A stretch of 64,000 bases of DNA, taken from contig DASRAU010000039.1 in NCBI GenBank assembly GCA_035638075.1, forward strand, positions 1-64,000, in the 5' to 3' direction. How positions within the stretch are numbered: the stretch's first letter is position 1; each line of letters begins with the position of its first letter. Of this stretch, positions 24,737 through 32,993 are shown in pieces. This DNA comes from DASRAU01 sp035638075 (GTDB taxonomy: Bacteria; Acidobacteriota; Polarisedimenticolia; Gp22-AA2). The notes under the pieces are model-generated. The model was not told the origin of the DNA, did not search any database, and worked only from the letters and a program-made list of their open reading frames with translations. Both the position numbers and the translations under genes were made by a program.

Positions 24737-26425
24737 ATGGACGACTTCCTCACGATCATCACCCCCGACGGCGGGACGCAGAAGTACGACCTGGGTCCGG
24801 CTCCCAACCTCAAGATCGGCCGCTCCTCGACGAGCGACCTGGTCCTGCAGGACCTCAACGTGTCGCGCATGCACGCCGAGCTGGTGCGGCGGCCGGAGGG
24901 GTACTTCGTCCTCGATGCCGGCGGGAAGAACGGCACCTTCGTCAACGACAAGCGGATCGACGAGCCGACGATGCTGCAGCCGGGCGATCGCGTCCGGCTC
25001 GGCACGACCACCCTCGTCTTCAACGGCCACCCGAAGAGCAACGTCGAGTTCACCGACCAGCCGCTGCCGGCCGGGCCCGGCACCATCCATCTCAGCGCCG
25101 ACGACCTGCGCACGCCGAACATCGCCGAGATGTCGGTCATCGTCGGCGGCACGCCGGCGCCCATCCGCACCACCGGACCGGGATCGTCCCCCTCCGGGGC
25201 GCAGGCGCTGTCGATCATCTTCGAGGCGGATAAAGAGCTGGTCTTCCACCGCCCGCTCGACGAGCTGCTGGAAAAGATCATGGACCTCGCGAAGCGCGCC
25301 GTCCGCTTCGAGCGCGGCCTGCTGATGCTGCTCGAGGGCGGGACGCTGCGCACGCACGTCGTGCGCGTTCCGGACGCCGAGACCGGCAAGCCCATCGCCA
25401 TCAGCCGCACCATCACCGACCGGGTGATCAAGTCGCAGGAGTCGATCCTCACCTCCGACGCGCTGTTCGACGAGCGCTTCAAGGCGGGCCAGAGCGTCGA
25501 GATCCAGCAGATCCGCTCGCTCATGTGCGCCCCGCTCTGGGACAACCGCGAGGTCATCGGGCTCATCTACCTCGACAGCCGTCAGAAGGCGGGGCTGTTC
25601 ACGCTCGACGATCTGAAGCTCCTGACGCATCTCGCCAACGTCGCCGCGGTGAAGATCGAGAACGCGCGGCTCTTCGAGCAGGCGGTCGCCGCCGAGCGCA
25701 TGGAGCAGGAGATCCAGAAGGCGGCGGAGATCCAGAACCACCTCCTCCCCGCGGAGGGTCCGCCCATCCCCGGGTACGAAGTCTTCGGCACGAGCCTGAT
25801 GTGCCGGGCCGTCGGCGGCGACTACTACGACTACGTGGCGCTCGGGGACGGGCGCTACGGGCTGGGCCTGGGGGACGTGGCGGGGAAGGGACTGCCGGCG
25901 GCGCTCTTGATGGCCTCCTTCCAGGCCAGCCTGCGGGCGTTGTCGGAGATGGGGCTGCCTCCCGACGACACCATCCGCCGGCTCAACCGCCTGCTCTGTC
26001 GCAGCATCCCGGAGAACCGCTTCGTCACCTTCTTCTACGCCATCCTCGATCCGGCGACCCACGAGTTCACCTACGTCAACGCCGGCCAGAACCCGCCCTA
26101 CATCGTGCGCGCCGCCGGCGGGACGGAGCGGCTCGACCAGAGCGGGCCGCCGCTGGCCCTGCTCGACGACGCCACTTACGTCGCGCACAACACGCGTCTC
26201 GAGCCCGGCGACGTGCTCGTCTGCTACAGCGACGGCATCAGCGAGGCGCGCGGCCCGTCCGAGGAGGAGTTCGGGGAGATCCGGCTGACGGACGCGGTTG
26301 CGAAGGACGCGGAGCGTGGGGCGCCGGAGCTGGTGCGCCTGGTGACCGAGGCCCTGCTGGCGCACTGCGCCGGGCGGGCCTACCAGGACGACGTGACCAT
26401 CGTCGTCCTGAAGCGCAAGTCGTGA
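24737..26425 (+). CDS. FHA-GAF-SpoIIE (PP2C) phosphatase
   Basis: A 562-residue cytoplasmic signalling protein read from ATG 24737 (MDDFLTIITPDGG). The frame is open for 780 bases upstream, but that part overlaps the cupredoxin gene out of frame. FHA domain about 10-100: LKIGRSSTSDLVLQDLNVSR then GGKNGTFVND, which bind phosphothreonine. GAF domain about 155-325. The catalytic SpoIIE domain follows from about 350: EIQNHLLPAEGPP, AVGGDYYDYVALG, LGDVAGKGLPAALLMASFQA, NAGQNPPYIV, CYSDGISEARG and QDDVTIVVL, with all metal-binding aspartates present. It is likely a phosphatase gated by phosphopeptide binding and a GAF ligand. No anti-sigma partner is nearby. Confidence 0.93.
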   Translation: MDDFLTIITPDGGTQKYDLGPAPNLKIGRSSTSDLVLQDLNVSRMHAELVRRPEGYFVLDAGGKNGTFVNDKRIDEPTMLQPGDRVRLGTTTLVFNGHPKSNVEFTDQPLPAGPGTIHLSADDLRTPNIAEMSVIVGGTPAPIRTTGPGSSPSGAQALSIIFEADKELVFHRPLDELLEKIMDLAKRAVRFERGLLMLLEGGTLRTHVVRVPDAETGKPIAISRTITDRVIKSQESILTSDALFDERFKAGQSVEIQQIRSLMCAPLWDNREVIGLIYLDSRQKAGLFTLDDLKLLTHLANVAAVKIENARLFEQAVAAERMEQEIQKAAEIQNHLLPAEGPPIPGYEVFGTSLMCRAVGGDYYDYVALGDGRYGLGLGDVAGKGLPAALLMASFQASLRALSEMGLPPDDTIRRLNRLLCRSIPENRFVTFFYAILDPATHEFTYVNAGQNPPYIVRAAGGTERLDQSGPPLALLDDATYVAHNTRLEPGDVLVCYSDGISEARGPSEEEFGEIRLTDAVAKDAERGAPELVRLVTEALLAHCAGRAYQDDVTIVVLKRKS

Positions 26426-26451
26426 CCGCCGTCCGCGCCCCGGGCGCCGCG

Positions 26452-27624
26452 ATGAACGTCCTGCTCCTCGGGGTCGGCGCCGTCGGCAGCGTGCTGGCGC
26501 GCCACCTGGCGGCGCACCGCTCGGTCGGCCGCCTCACCCTCGCCGACCAGGACACCACGCGCGCCGCGCGGCTGCGCGACGAGCTCGTGGCGGCCGGCCC
26601 CGGACACCCCGATCGCCTGCGGGTCGAAGCCGTGGACGCCTCCGACCCTCTGGCCCTGGCGCGCGCCTGCCACGACCAGGGGCTGGTGATCTGCGCCGTC
26701 GTGCCGCGCTTCAACGGTGCGGTGATGGACGCGGCGCTGCGAGCCGGGGCCCACTACCTCGACCTGGCCGCGGGGGAAGACGATCAGTTCGTCCGCCACG
26801 AGGCGTGGAAGCAGGCCGGGCTCGTCGCCGTCAACGGCATGGGAGAGGACCCGGGGATCAGCAACGTGCTGGCGCGGGTCGGCGCCGACCGCCTCGACAC
26901 GGTCGAGACGGTGCGCGTGCGCGACGGCGAGTTCTCCGAGGCGGAGAACATGCCGCTGGCGTGCCTGTTCTCCACCGAGACCTTCATCGAGGAGGCGACC
27001 TCTCCCGCGCTGGAGTTCTTCGCCGGGCGTTATCGCGAGCACCCGGCGTGGTCCGGACGCGAGGTGTACCCCTTCCCCGACCCGGTCGGCCCGCAGCCGG
27101 TCTACAACATGAGCCACGAGGAGGTGGACACGCTTCCCCGCTTCCTCGGCAAGGGCGTGCAGAACGTCGACTTCAAGCTGGCGGTGCCGGACGGCATGCG
27201 CGAAGCGCTCGACTTCCTGCACCGCATCGGCATGACGCGGCGCGACGAGGTGCCGGTCGGCCGCGCGCTGGTGCGCCCGCTCCAGGTCCTCTCTGCCGTC
27301 CTGCCGCAGCCCGCCGACCTGGGCGGACGGATCCAGGGAGCCGCCATCGTCCTCGTCGAGGTCGAGGGACGCAAGGGTCCGGCCCGGATGCGTCACGTCC
27401 TGCACATCGCCATGACGCATGACGAAGCCTTCCGGCGGATGCGCGCCACCGCGACCGCCTTCCTGACCGGCACGGGCGCCGCTGCCGGCGCGCTCGCCAT
27501 CACGACAGGCCAGGTTGCCACCCCCGGAGTCCTGGCGCCGGAGCAGCTCGAGCCCGCGCCGATCCTGGCGCTTCTTTCCGAGCTGGGACTCGACGTCCGG
27601 GACACGTCGCAGACGCTCCCCTGA
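26452..27624 (+). CDS. Saccharopine dehydrogenase-like oxidoreductase
   Basis: A 390-residue protein. The N-terminal Rossmann segment MNVLLLGVGAVGSVLARHLA binds NAD(P), and NGMGEDPGISNVLARVGAD near 126-144 is the conserved central region of the saccharopine dehydrogenase family. Members include saccharopine reductase, carboxynorspermidine synthase and homospermidine-like enzymes; the sequence does not decide among them. A GTG at 26422, overlapping the phosphatase stop as GTGA, is an alternative start adding ten residues. The gene ends in TGA at 27622-27624, overlapped by the proposed CTG start of the next gene. Confidence 0.88.
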   Translation: MNVLLLGVGAVGSVLARHLAAHRSVGRLTLADQDTTRAARLRDELVAAGPGHPDRLRVEAVDASDPLALARACHDQGLVICAVVPRFNGAVMDAALRAGAHYLDLAAGEDDQFVRHEAWKQAGLVAVNGMGEDPGISNVLARVGADRLDTVETVRVRDGEFSEAENMPLACLFSTETFIEEATSPALEFFAGRYREHPAWSGREVYPFPDPVGPQPVYNMSHEEVDTLPRFLGKGVQNVDFKLAVPDGMREALDFLHRIGMTRRDEVPVGRALVRPLQVLSAVLPQPADLGGRIQGAAIVLVEVEGRKGPARMRHVLHIAMTHDEAFRRMRATATAFLTGTGAAAGALAITTGQVATPGVLAPEQLEPAPILALLSELGLDVRDTSQTLP

Positions 27625-28367
27625 CCCGCCGTCTCGTTCGAGGTGCCGGCGACCGCGAGCTGCGCCGCCGCGCCCGTCGTGCGAAGACCGACACGCTCGA
27701 CCGGGTCGCCGCGGACGTCGTCGCTTGCGAGCGCTGCCCGCGTCTGCGACGGTACTGCCTGGCGATCGCGCGCGACAAGGTACGCCGCCATCGTGACGAG
27801 GTGTACTGGGGACGTCCCGTGCCCGGCTTCGGCGACAGGAGTGCGCGGCTGCTGCTCGTCGGGCTCGCCCCCGCTGCGCACGGCGGCAACCGCACCGGCC
27901 GGGTCTTCACGGGGGACGCGAGCGGCGACTGGCTCTTCGGCGCGCTGCACGAATTCGGCTTCGCGAGCCAGGGCACCTCGACCGGACGGGACGACGGCCT
28001 GCGCCTGACCGACTGCTATGTCACCGCCTCGGCGCGCTGCGCCCCGCCCGACAACAAGCCGACCCTCGAGGAGCTGCGCCGCTGCCGGGAGTACCTGGTG
28101 CGCGAGCTCGCACTCCTGCGTCGCGTGCGCGTCGTGGTCCCGCTCGGCCGCGTCGGCTTCGAGTCGTACCTCAAGGCGGCCGGACACTGGGAGCGCATGA
28201 CGCCCCGGGAGCGGCCGGTCTTCGGGCACGGCGCCGAGAGCGTGCTGCCGGACGGGACGATCCTCGTCGCGTCCTTCCACCCGAGTCGCCAGAACACGCA
28301 GACGGGGAAGCTGACGCGCGCGATGTGGCGCGACATCTTCCGCCGCGCCCGCAAGCACCTCGGTTAG
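27621..28367 (+). CDS. Family 5 uracil-DNA glycosylase (UdgB-like)
   Basis: Removes uracil and related deaminated bases from DNA. Motif A (GLAPAAHGGNRTGRVFTGD) and motif B (HPSRQNT) are those of family 5. The first conventional start in frame is GTG 27801, yet homology continues upstream through DEVYWGRPVPGFGD. Further upstream the frame encodes ACERCPRLRRYCLAIARDK, with Cys36, Cys39 and Cys46 expected for the Fe-S cluster, and TLDRVAADVV. No ATG, GTG or TTG occurs in that stretch. CTG 27621, overlapping the previous stop as CTGA, would give 248 residues, the usual family length. The exact start is inference; the gene identity is firm. Confidence 0.88.
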   Translation: MTRRLVRGAGDRELRRRARRAKTDTLDRVAADVVACERCPRLRRYCLAIARDKVRRHRDEVYWGRPVPGFGDRSARLLLVGLAPAAHGGNRTGRVFTGDASGDWLFGALHEFGFASQGTSTGRDDGLRLTDCYVTASARCAPPDNKPTLEELRRCREYLVRELALLRRVRVVVPLGRVGFESYLKAAGHWERMTPRERPVFGHGAESVLPDGTILVASFHPSRQNTQTGKLTRAMWRDIFRRARKHLG

Positions 28368-30757
28368 TCGAGCGCGACGTTCCGCAGCCGCAGCGCGTTG
28401 GCGATCACCGAGACCGAGCTGAGGGACATGGCCGCACCGGCGATCATCGGACTCAGGACCAGGCCGAAGGCGGGGTAGAGCGCCCCCGCCGCGATCGGCA
28501 CGCCGAGCAGGTTGTAGACGAAGGCGAAGAGCAGGTTCTGGCGGATGTTCGAGAGCGTCGCGCGGCTCAGGCGCCGGGCGCGCAGGAGAGCCTGCACGTC
28601 CCCGGTCACGAGCGTGATCCCCGCGGTCTCCATCGCCAGGTCGGTGCCCGTGCCCATGGCGACGCCGACGTCCGCCTCCGCCAGAGCAGGACCGTCGTTG
28701 ATCCCGTCCCCCGCCATGGCCACGCGCCGGCCCTGATTCCGCCAGCGCCGCACGGCCCGGGCCTTGTCCTCCGGGAGGAGGCCGGCCTCGACGGTCTCGA
28801 TGCCGAGATGGCGCGCAACCGCGTGAGCGGTCGGGCGAGCGTCTCCCGTCAACATGACCACCTGCACGCCGTCGGCCTCGAGGGCCCGCACCGTCTGCGC
28901 ACTGTCCCGGCGCGGCGGATCGGTGAACGCCAGGAGTCCGGCCGCGCGGCCCCCCGTGCCGAGGAAGACCACCGTCTCCCCCTCCGAGCGCAGGGCGGCG
29001 GCACTCCCCGCGAGCGCCTCGCCGACGTGGATTCCCTGCTCGTGCAGGAACGCTTCGGTGCCGAGAACGGCCCGCGTCCCGTCGATCTCGCCGACCACGC
29101 CGCGTCCCGCGTGCAGCGACAGATGCCGTGCAGCGACGGCCCGGAGGCCGCGCTCCTCCGCCGCCTGGAGCACCGCCGCGGCGAGCGGGTGCTCGCTCCC
29201 CTGCTCGAGCGCCGCCGCCAGGCGCAGCAGCGCCGCGTCGTCGGTCCCCGGGCCGGGTGCGCCGGTTGCATCGTGCAAGGGCTCGACACGGGTCAGGCGC
29301 GGCTTCCCTTCGGTCAACGTGCCCGTCTTGTCCACGAGCAGCAGATCGATGCGGCCGAAGAGCTCGAGCGCCGCGGCGTCCCGCACCAGGACGCCGGCGC
29401 GCGCGCCGCGCCCGGTCGCGACGAGGATCGACATCGGCGTGGCGAGGCCGAGCGCGCAAGGACAGGCGATGATGAGGACCGCGATGGCGGCGACGACCGC
29501 GTGCGCCAGCCGCGGCTCCGGTCCCAGCGTGGCCCAGAGGATCGCCGCGAGGAGCGCCACCGCCGCGACCGACGGGACGAACCAGGCCGAAACCCGGTCG
29601 GCCAGCCGCTGGATCGGCGCGCGGCTGCGCTGCGCCTCGACGACGCGCGCGACGATCCGCTGCAGCAAGGTGCCGGCGCCCACCGCCGTCACCTGAAACA
29701 GGAACGTCCCGCCCTGGTTCAGCGTCCCGGCGGAGACGCGCCCGCCGGGGCCCTTCTCGACCGGCAGCGGCTCACCGGTCAGCATCGACTCGTCCACGAC
29801 GCCGTGCCCGGAGGTCACCAGGCCGTCGGCCGGGACGCGCTCCCCCGGCCGCACCCGCAGCGTGTCTCTCTCCTGCACCGCGTCGAGCGGCACGTCCTCC
29901 TCGGCGCCGCCGTCGCGCACGCGGCGCGCGCTCTTCGGGGCGAGCGACAGCAGCCCGCGCAGCGCCGAACCGGTGGCGCGCCGCGCGCGCAGCTCGAGCA
30001 CCTGGCCGAGCAGGACGAGGGTCACGATCACCGCCGCCGATTCGAAGTAGACGTCGACCGCGCCGCCGTGACCGTGGAACGCCCGCGGCAGCCACGCGGG
30101 GACGACGGTCGCGACCAGGCTGTATCCGAACGCGGCGCCCGTGCCGAGGGCGATGAGGGTGAACATGTTCGGCGTGCCGCGCCGCAGCCCGTCCCAGCCG
30201 CGCACGAAGAACGGCGCCCCGCACCAGAGAACGACCGGCGCCGCCAGCGCCGCCTGCAGCAGAGGGGCTCCCCCGCCCGTCCACATCCCGAGCATCGCGA
30301 TGAGGAAGAGCGGAGCGGTCAGCACCGCGGCAACGAGGAGCCGCCGGGTCATGTCGGCGAGCTCCGGATCGGGTCGGTCCTCGAGCGTCACCACCACCGG
30401 TTCGAGCGCCATGCCGCAGATGGGGCACGCCCCCGGGCCGCGCCGGCGGATCTCCGGGTGCATCGGGCAGGTGTACTCCTCCGCGTCCTGCCCGCGGGAC
30501 GGCGGACGCGTGGAACGTGCCGGCGTGTGGTGAGCCGCGTGGCCGCGCGCCCCGCTCGACAGGACCGCTTCGGGATCGCGCTGGAACGTCTCGCGGCAGC
30601 CGTCGCAGCAGAAGTGGTACGTGCGGCCGCCGTGCAGGGCGCTCCCGCCCGCCGCGCGCGCCGGGTCGACGGTCATCCCGCACACCGGGTCGATGGCGCT
30701 CCGGCTGCCCGCCTCGTCCCCGCGGGTGTCCCGATTCTCCGCCGTCATGGCGCTCAT
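28364..30757 (-). CDS. copA: Copper-translocating P1B-type ATPase with YHS and heavy-metal-binding domains
   Basis: A 797-residue inner-membrane pump. Instead of CxxC HMA domains it starts with a YHS domain (IDPVCGMTVDPA near 22-33, YHFCCDGCRETF near 47-58) and a metal-binding domain (YTCPMHPEIRRRGPGACPICGMALEPV near 94-120). Helices follow, then TGEPLPVEK, the CPC metal site in IIACPCALGLATPM, the phosphorylation motif DKTGTLTEGKP, and GDGINDGPALAEADVGVAMG. The CPC and the final helices (YNLLGVPIAAG, MSLSSVSVIANALRL) fit copper exporters. Likely expels Cu(I). It is divergent from the rhodanese gene and meets the glycosylase gene tail to tail with a 4-base overlap. Confidence 0.94.
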   Translation of the reverse strand: MSAMTAENRDTRGDEAGSRSAIDPVCGMTVDPARAAGGSALHGGRTYHFCCDGCRETFQRDPEAVLSSGARGHAAHHTPARSTRPPSRGQDAEEYTCPMHPEIRRRGPGACPICGMALEPVVVTLEDRPDPELADMTRRLLVAAVLTAPLFLIAMLGMWTGGGAPLLQAALAAPVVLWCGAPFFVRGWDGLRRGTPNMFTLIALGTGAAFGYSLVATVVPAWLPRAFHGHGGAVDVYFESAAVIVTLVLLGQVLELRARRATGSALRGLLSLAPKSARRVRDGGAEEDVPLDAVQERDTLRVRPGERVPADGLVTSGHGVVDESMLTGEPLPVEKGPGGRVSAGTLNQGGTFLFQVTAVGAGTLLQRIVARVVEAQRSRAPIQRLADRVSAWFVPSVAAVALLAAILWATLGPEPRLAHAVVAAIAVLIIACPCALGLATPMSILVATGRGARAGVLVRDAAALELFGRIDLLLVDKTGTLTEGKPRLTRVEPLHDATGAPGPGTDDAALLRLAAALEQGSEHPLAAAVLQAAEERGLRAVAARHLSLHAGRGVVGEIDGTRAVLGTEAFLHEQGIHVGEALAGSAAALRSEGETVVFLGTGGRAAGLLAFTDPPRRDSAQTVRALEADGVQVVMLTGDARPTAHAVARHLGIETVEAGLLPEDKARAVRRWRNQGRRVAMAGDGINDGPALAEADVGVAMGTGTDLAMETAGITLVTGDVQALLRARRLSRATLSNIRQNLLFAFVYNLLGVPIAAGALYPAFGLVLSPMIAGAAMSLSSVSVIANALRLRNVALD

Positions 30758-30813
30758 GGTATCGTCGCCGCTTCCGAAACGAGCGGCCGCGCCCGGCGCG
30801 GCATGGAGAGCCG

Positions 30814-31269
30814 ATGATGGAACAGACGCGGCGCATCACCGTTCCCGAGGCGCGCGAGATCCTCGAGCGTGATCCGAAGGCGATCTATCTCGACGTCCGC
30901 ACCGAGGAGGAGTTCGCCGACGGCCACCCGGCGCGGGCCCTCAACATCCCGGTCGGTCTCTTGAACCAGGCGACGCGCATGCTCGAGCCGAATCCCGATT
31001 TCACGCGCGTCACGGCGGGCGTCCTGCCGCGCGACACGCCGATCCTCGTCGGCTGCCGGACGGCGCCGCGCGCCGAGATGGCGGCGCAGCTGCTCGCGGC
31101 CGAAGGCTTCGCCGACGTGCGCGTCGTCTTCGGCGGCTACGCCGGCATGAGGGGCCCCGCCGGCAACCAGATGGCGGTCGGCTGGTCCCAGACCGACTAC
31201 CCCCTCACCCGCGAACCGGCGCCCGGAGAGGGCTACCAGGATCTGAAGAAGAAGGCAGGCGTCGCGTGA
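30814..31269 (+). CDS. Rhodanese-like sulfurtransferase
   Basis: A 151-residue single rhodanese domain read from ATG 30814, with GGAGAG eight bases upstream. Visible: VPEAREILERDPKAIYLDVR then EEFADGHPARALNIPVG, and the active-site loop LVGCRTAPRAEMAAQLL with the catalytic Cys present. It would accept and pass on sulfane sulfur, or act as a redox or arsenate-like enzyme. No signal peptide, so cytoplasmic. It overlaps the M28 peptidase gene by GTGA and is divergent from copA, so a link to copper stress is possible but unproven. Confidence 0.9.
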   Translation: MMEQTRRITVPEAREILERDPKAIYLDVRTEEEFADGHPARALNIPVGLLNQATRMLEPNPDFTRVTAGVLPRDTPILVGCRTAPRAEMAAQLLAAEGFADVRVVFGGYAGMRGPAGNQMAVGWSQTDYPLTREPAPGEGYQDLKKKAGVA

Positions 31270-32975
31270 ACGTGCGCCGGACGAGCAGGCCGCGACCGCT
31301 CGCGGTCGCGGCCATCGTCGGACTCGCGCTCGCTGCGACCCTCGTGGCCCGCAGCACCGACGCGGCCGGAAGCGCCGCCGTCGCCTCGAGCGCGGGCGGT
31401 CGCGCGCCGACCGCCTCCACGCTGGCTCCGATCCGGCCGGAAGCGATCCGCGCGCACATGCGCTTCCTCTCCGACGGACAGCTCGAAGGGCGCGCGCCCG
31501 ACAGCCGGGGCTATGCGCTGGCCGCGACGTACGTGGCGGCGCAACTCGAGGCCCTGGGCCTGCAGCCGGCCGCGGCGGGCGGCTCGTATCTGCAGAAGGT
31601 GCCCATGCGCAAGGCGACGCTCGACGAGGAGCGCTCTTCCTTCGTCCTGATCCGCGACGGCAAGGAGGAACGGCTCGACCTGCCGGGCGAATGCTTCCTC
31701 CTGCCCGACCGCGCGCGGACCGAGACCACGGTCGAAGGTCCGGTCGTCTTCGCCGGCTTCGGGATCACCGCCCCGGAGCTGCAGCACGACGACTATGCCG
31801 GCATCGACGCGAAGGGCAAGATCGTCGCGACCGTCTGGGGCGCGCCGTCGCGATTCGAGGCGACCGAACGCGCCCACTTCTCCAGCAACCAGCTCAAGCA
31901 GGAGAATGCCGCCGCGCACGGAGCCATCGGCTACATCGCCATCATGACCCCGGACGATCTGAAGCGCTACCGCTGGGACTGGCTGCTGCCGCAGGCGCGC
32001 GCCGGCACGATGGGCTGGCTCGACGACAACGGCACGCCGAACGACGCGGTCCCCGCGATCCGCGGCATCGGTCGCCTCAACGATGCCGGCGGCCAGCGCC
32101 TGCTGCGCGGCGCCCCGAAGTCCGCGGACGCGATCTTCGCCGCGGTGCGCGAAGGCAAGCCGCCGGTCTTCGACCTTCCCGTCAAGGCGCGCCTCAGCAC
32201 CGTGTCGAAGCACAGCGGCTTCGACGGCAGCAACATCGTCGGCCTTCTCCCCGGCAGCGACGCGCGCCTGCGAGACGAGCAGGTGGTCGTCTCGGCCCAT
32301 CTCGACCACCTCGGTCTCTGCCCGCCCGTCGCGGGGGACTCCGTCTGCCACGGCGCGTACGACAACGCCTCGGGGGTGGCGGTGCTCCTCGAGCTGGCGC
32401 GCGTCTTCGCGGCGCAGCACCCGGCCCCGCGCCGGTCGCTCCTCTTCGCGGTCGTCACCGGCGAGGAGAAAGGGCTGCTCGGATCCGACTACCTGGCGCG
32501 GCACCCGGTCGGCCCGGGGACCGTCGTCGCCGACGTCAACATCGACGGCGCGCCCGGCCTCCTGTATCCGCTCGCCGACATCGTTGCGCTCGGCGCCGAG
32601 CACTCGTCGCTGCAGCAGCCCGTCGAAGAAGCGGCGCGCGCGGTCGGCTACGCCGTCAGCCCCGACCCGATGCCCGAGGAGTCGGGCTTCATCCGCAGCG
32701 ACCAGTACTCGTTCGTGAGGCAGGGCGTGCCGTCGGTGTTCCTCGGCGACGGCGGGAAGAGCAGCGCCCCGGACATCGACGGCCTGGCGCTGACCCGGAA
32801 ATGGGCGACGACGCTCTACCACACGCCGGGCGACAGCATGGCGCAGAAGTTCGACTTCGACTCGGCGGCGAAAGGCGCCCGCTTCTGTGCCCTCGTCACC
32901 GAAAAGATCGCGCAGGCCCCGGCCCGTCCGACCTGGAACCGCGGCGATTTCTTCGGCGTCAAGTACGGCCGCTGA
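31266..32975 (+). CDS. Exported M28 family zinc peptidase with inserted PA-like domain
   Basis: A 569-residue secreted aminopeptidase-like protein. GTG 31266 overlaps the rhodanese stop. The signal peptide runs to about residue 36 (LAVAAIVGLALAATLVA). Residues 130-310 resemble a PA-domain insertion (GPVVFAGFGITAPELQHDDY then KGKIVATVWGAPSRFE). The M28 zinc site follows: VVSAHLDHLG near 340 (His and Asp), YDNASGVAVLLELARVF (bridging Asp), VTGEEKGLLGSDYLA (catalytic Glu pair), VNIDGAPG (Asp) and LYHTPGDSM near 520 (final His). All ligands appear intact. It should release amino acids from peptides in the periplasm or outside the cell. Confidence 0.93.
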   Translation: MNVRRTSRPRPLAVAAIVGLALAATLVARSTDAAGSAAVASSAGGRAPTASTLAPIRPEAIRAHMRFLSDGQLEGRAPDSRGYALAATYVAAQLEALGLQPAAAGGSYLQKVPMRKATLDEERSSFVLIRDGKEERLDLPGECFLLPDRARTETTVEGPVVFAGFGITAPELQHDDYAGIDAKGKIVATVWGAPSRFEATERAHFSSNQLKQENAAAHGAIGYIAIMTPDDLKRYRWDWLLPQARAGTMGWLDDNGTPNDAVPAIRGIGRLNDAGGQRLLRGAPKSADAIFAAVREGKPPVFDLPVKARLSTVSKHSGFDGSNIVGLLPGSDARLRDEQVVVSAHLDHLGLCPPVAGDSVCHGAYDNASGVAVLLELARVFAAQHPAPRRSLLFAVVTGEEKGLLGSDYLARHPVGPGTVVADVNIDGAPGLLYPLADIVALGAEHSSLQQPVEEAARAVGYAVSPDPMPEESGFIRSDQYSFVRQGVPSVFLGDGGKSSAPDIDGLALTRKWATTLYHTPGDSMAQKFDFDSAAKGARFCALVTEKIAQAPARPTWNRGDFFGVKYGR

Positions 32976-32993
32976 CGGCATCGGCGGCGCCCT

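Noticed and set aside
28325..30817. 830-residue plus-strand ORF opposite copA
   Set aside because: Overlaps a complete ATPase gene and shows no recognisable domain.
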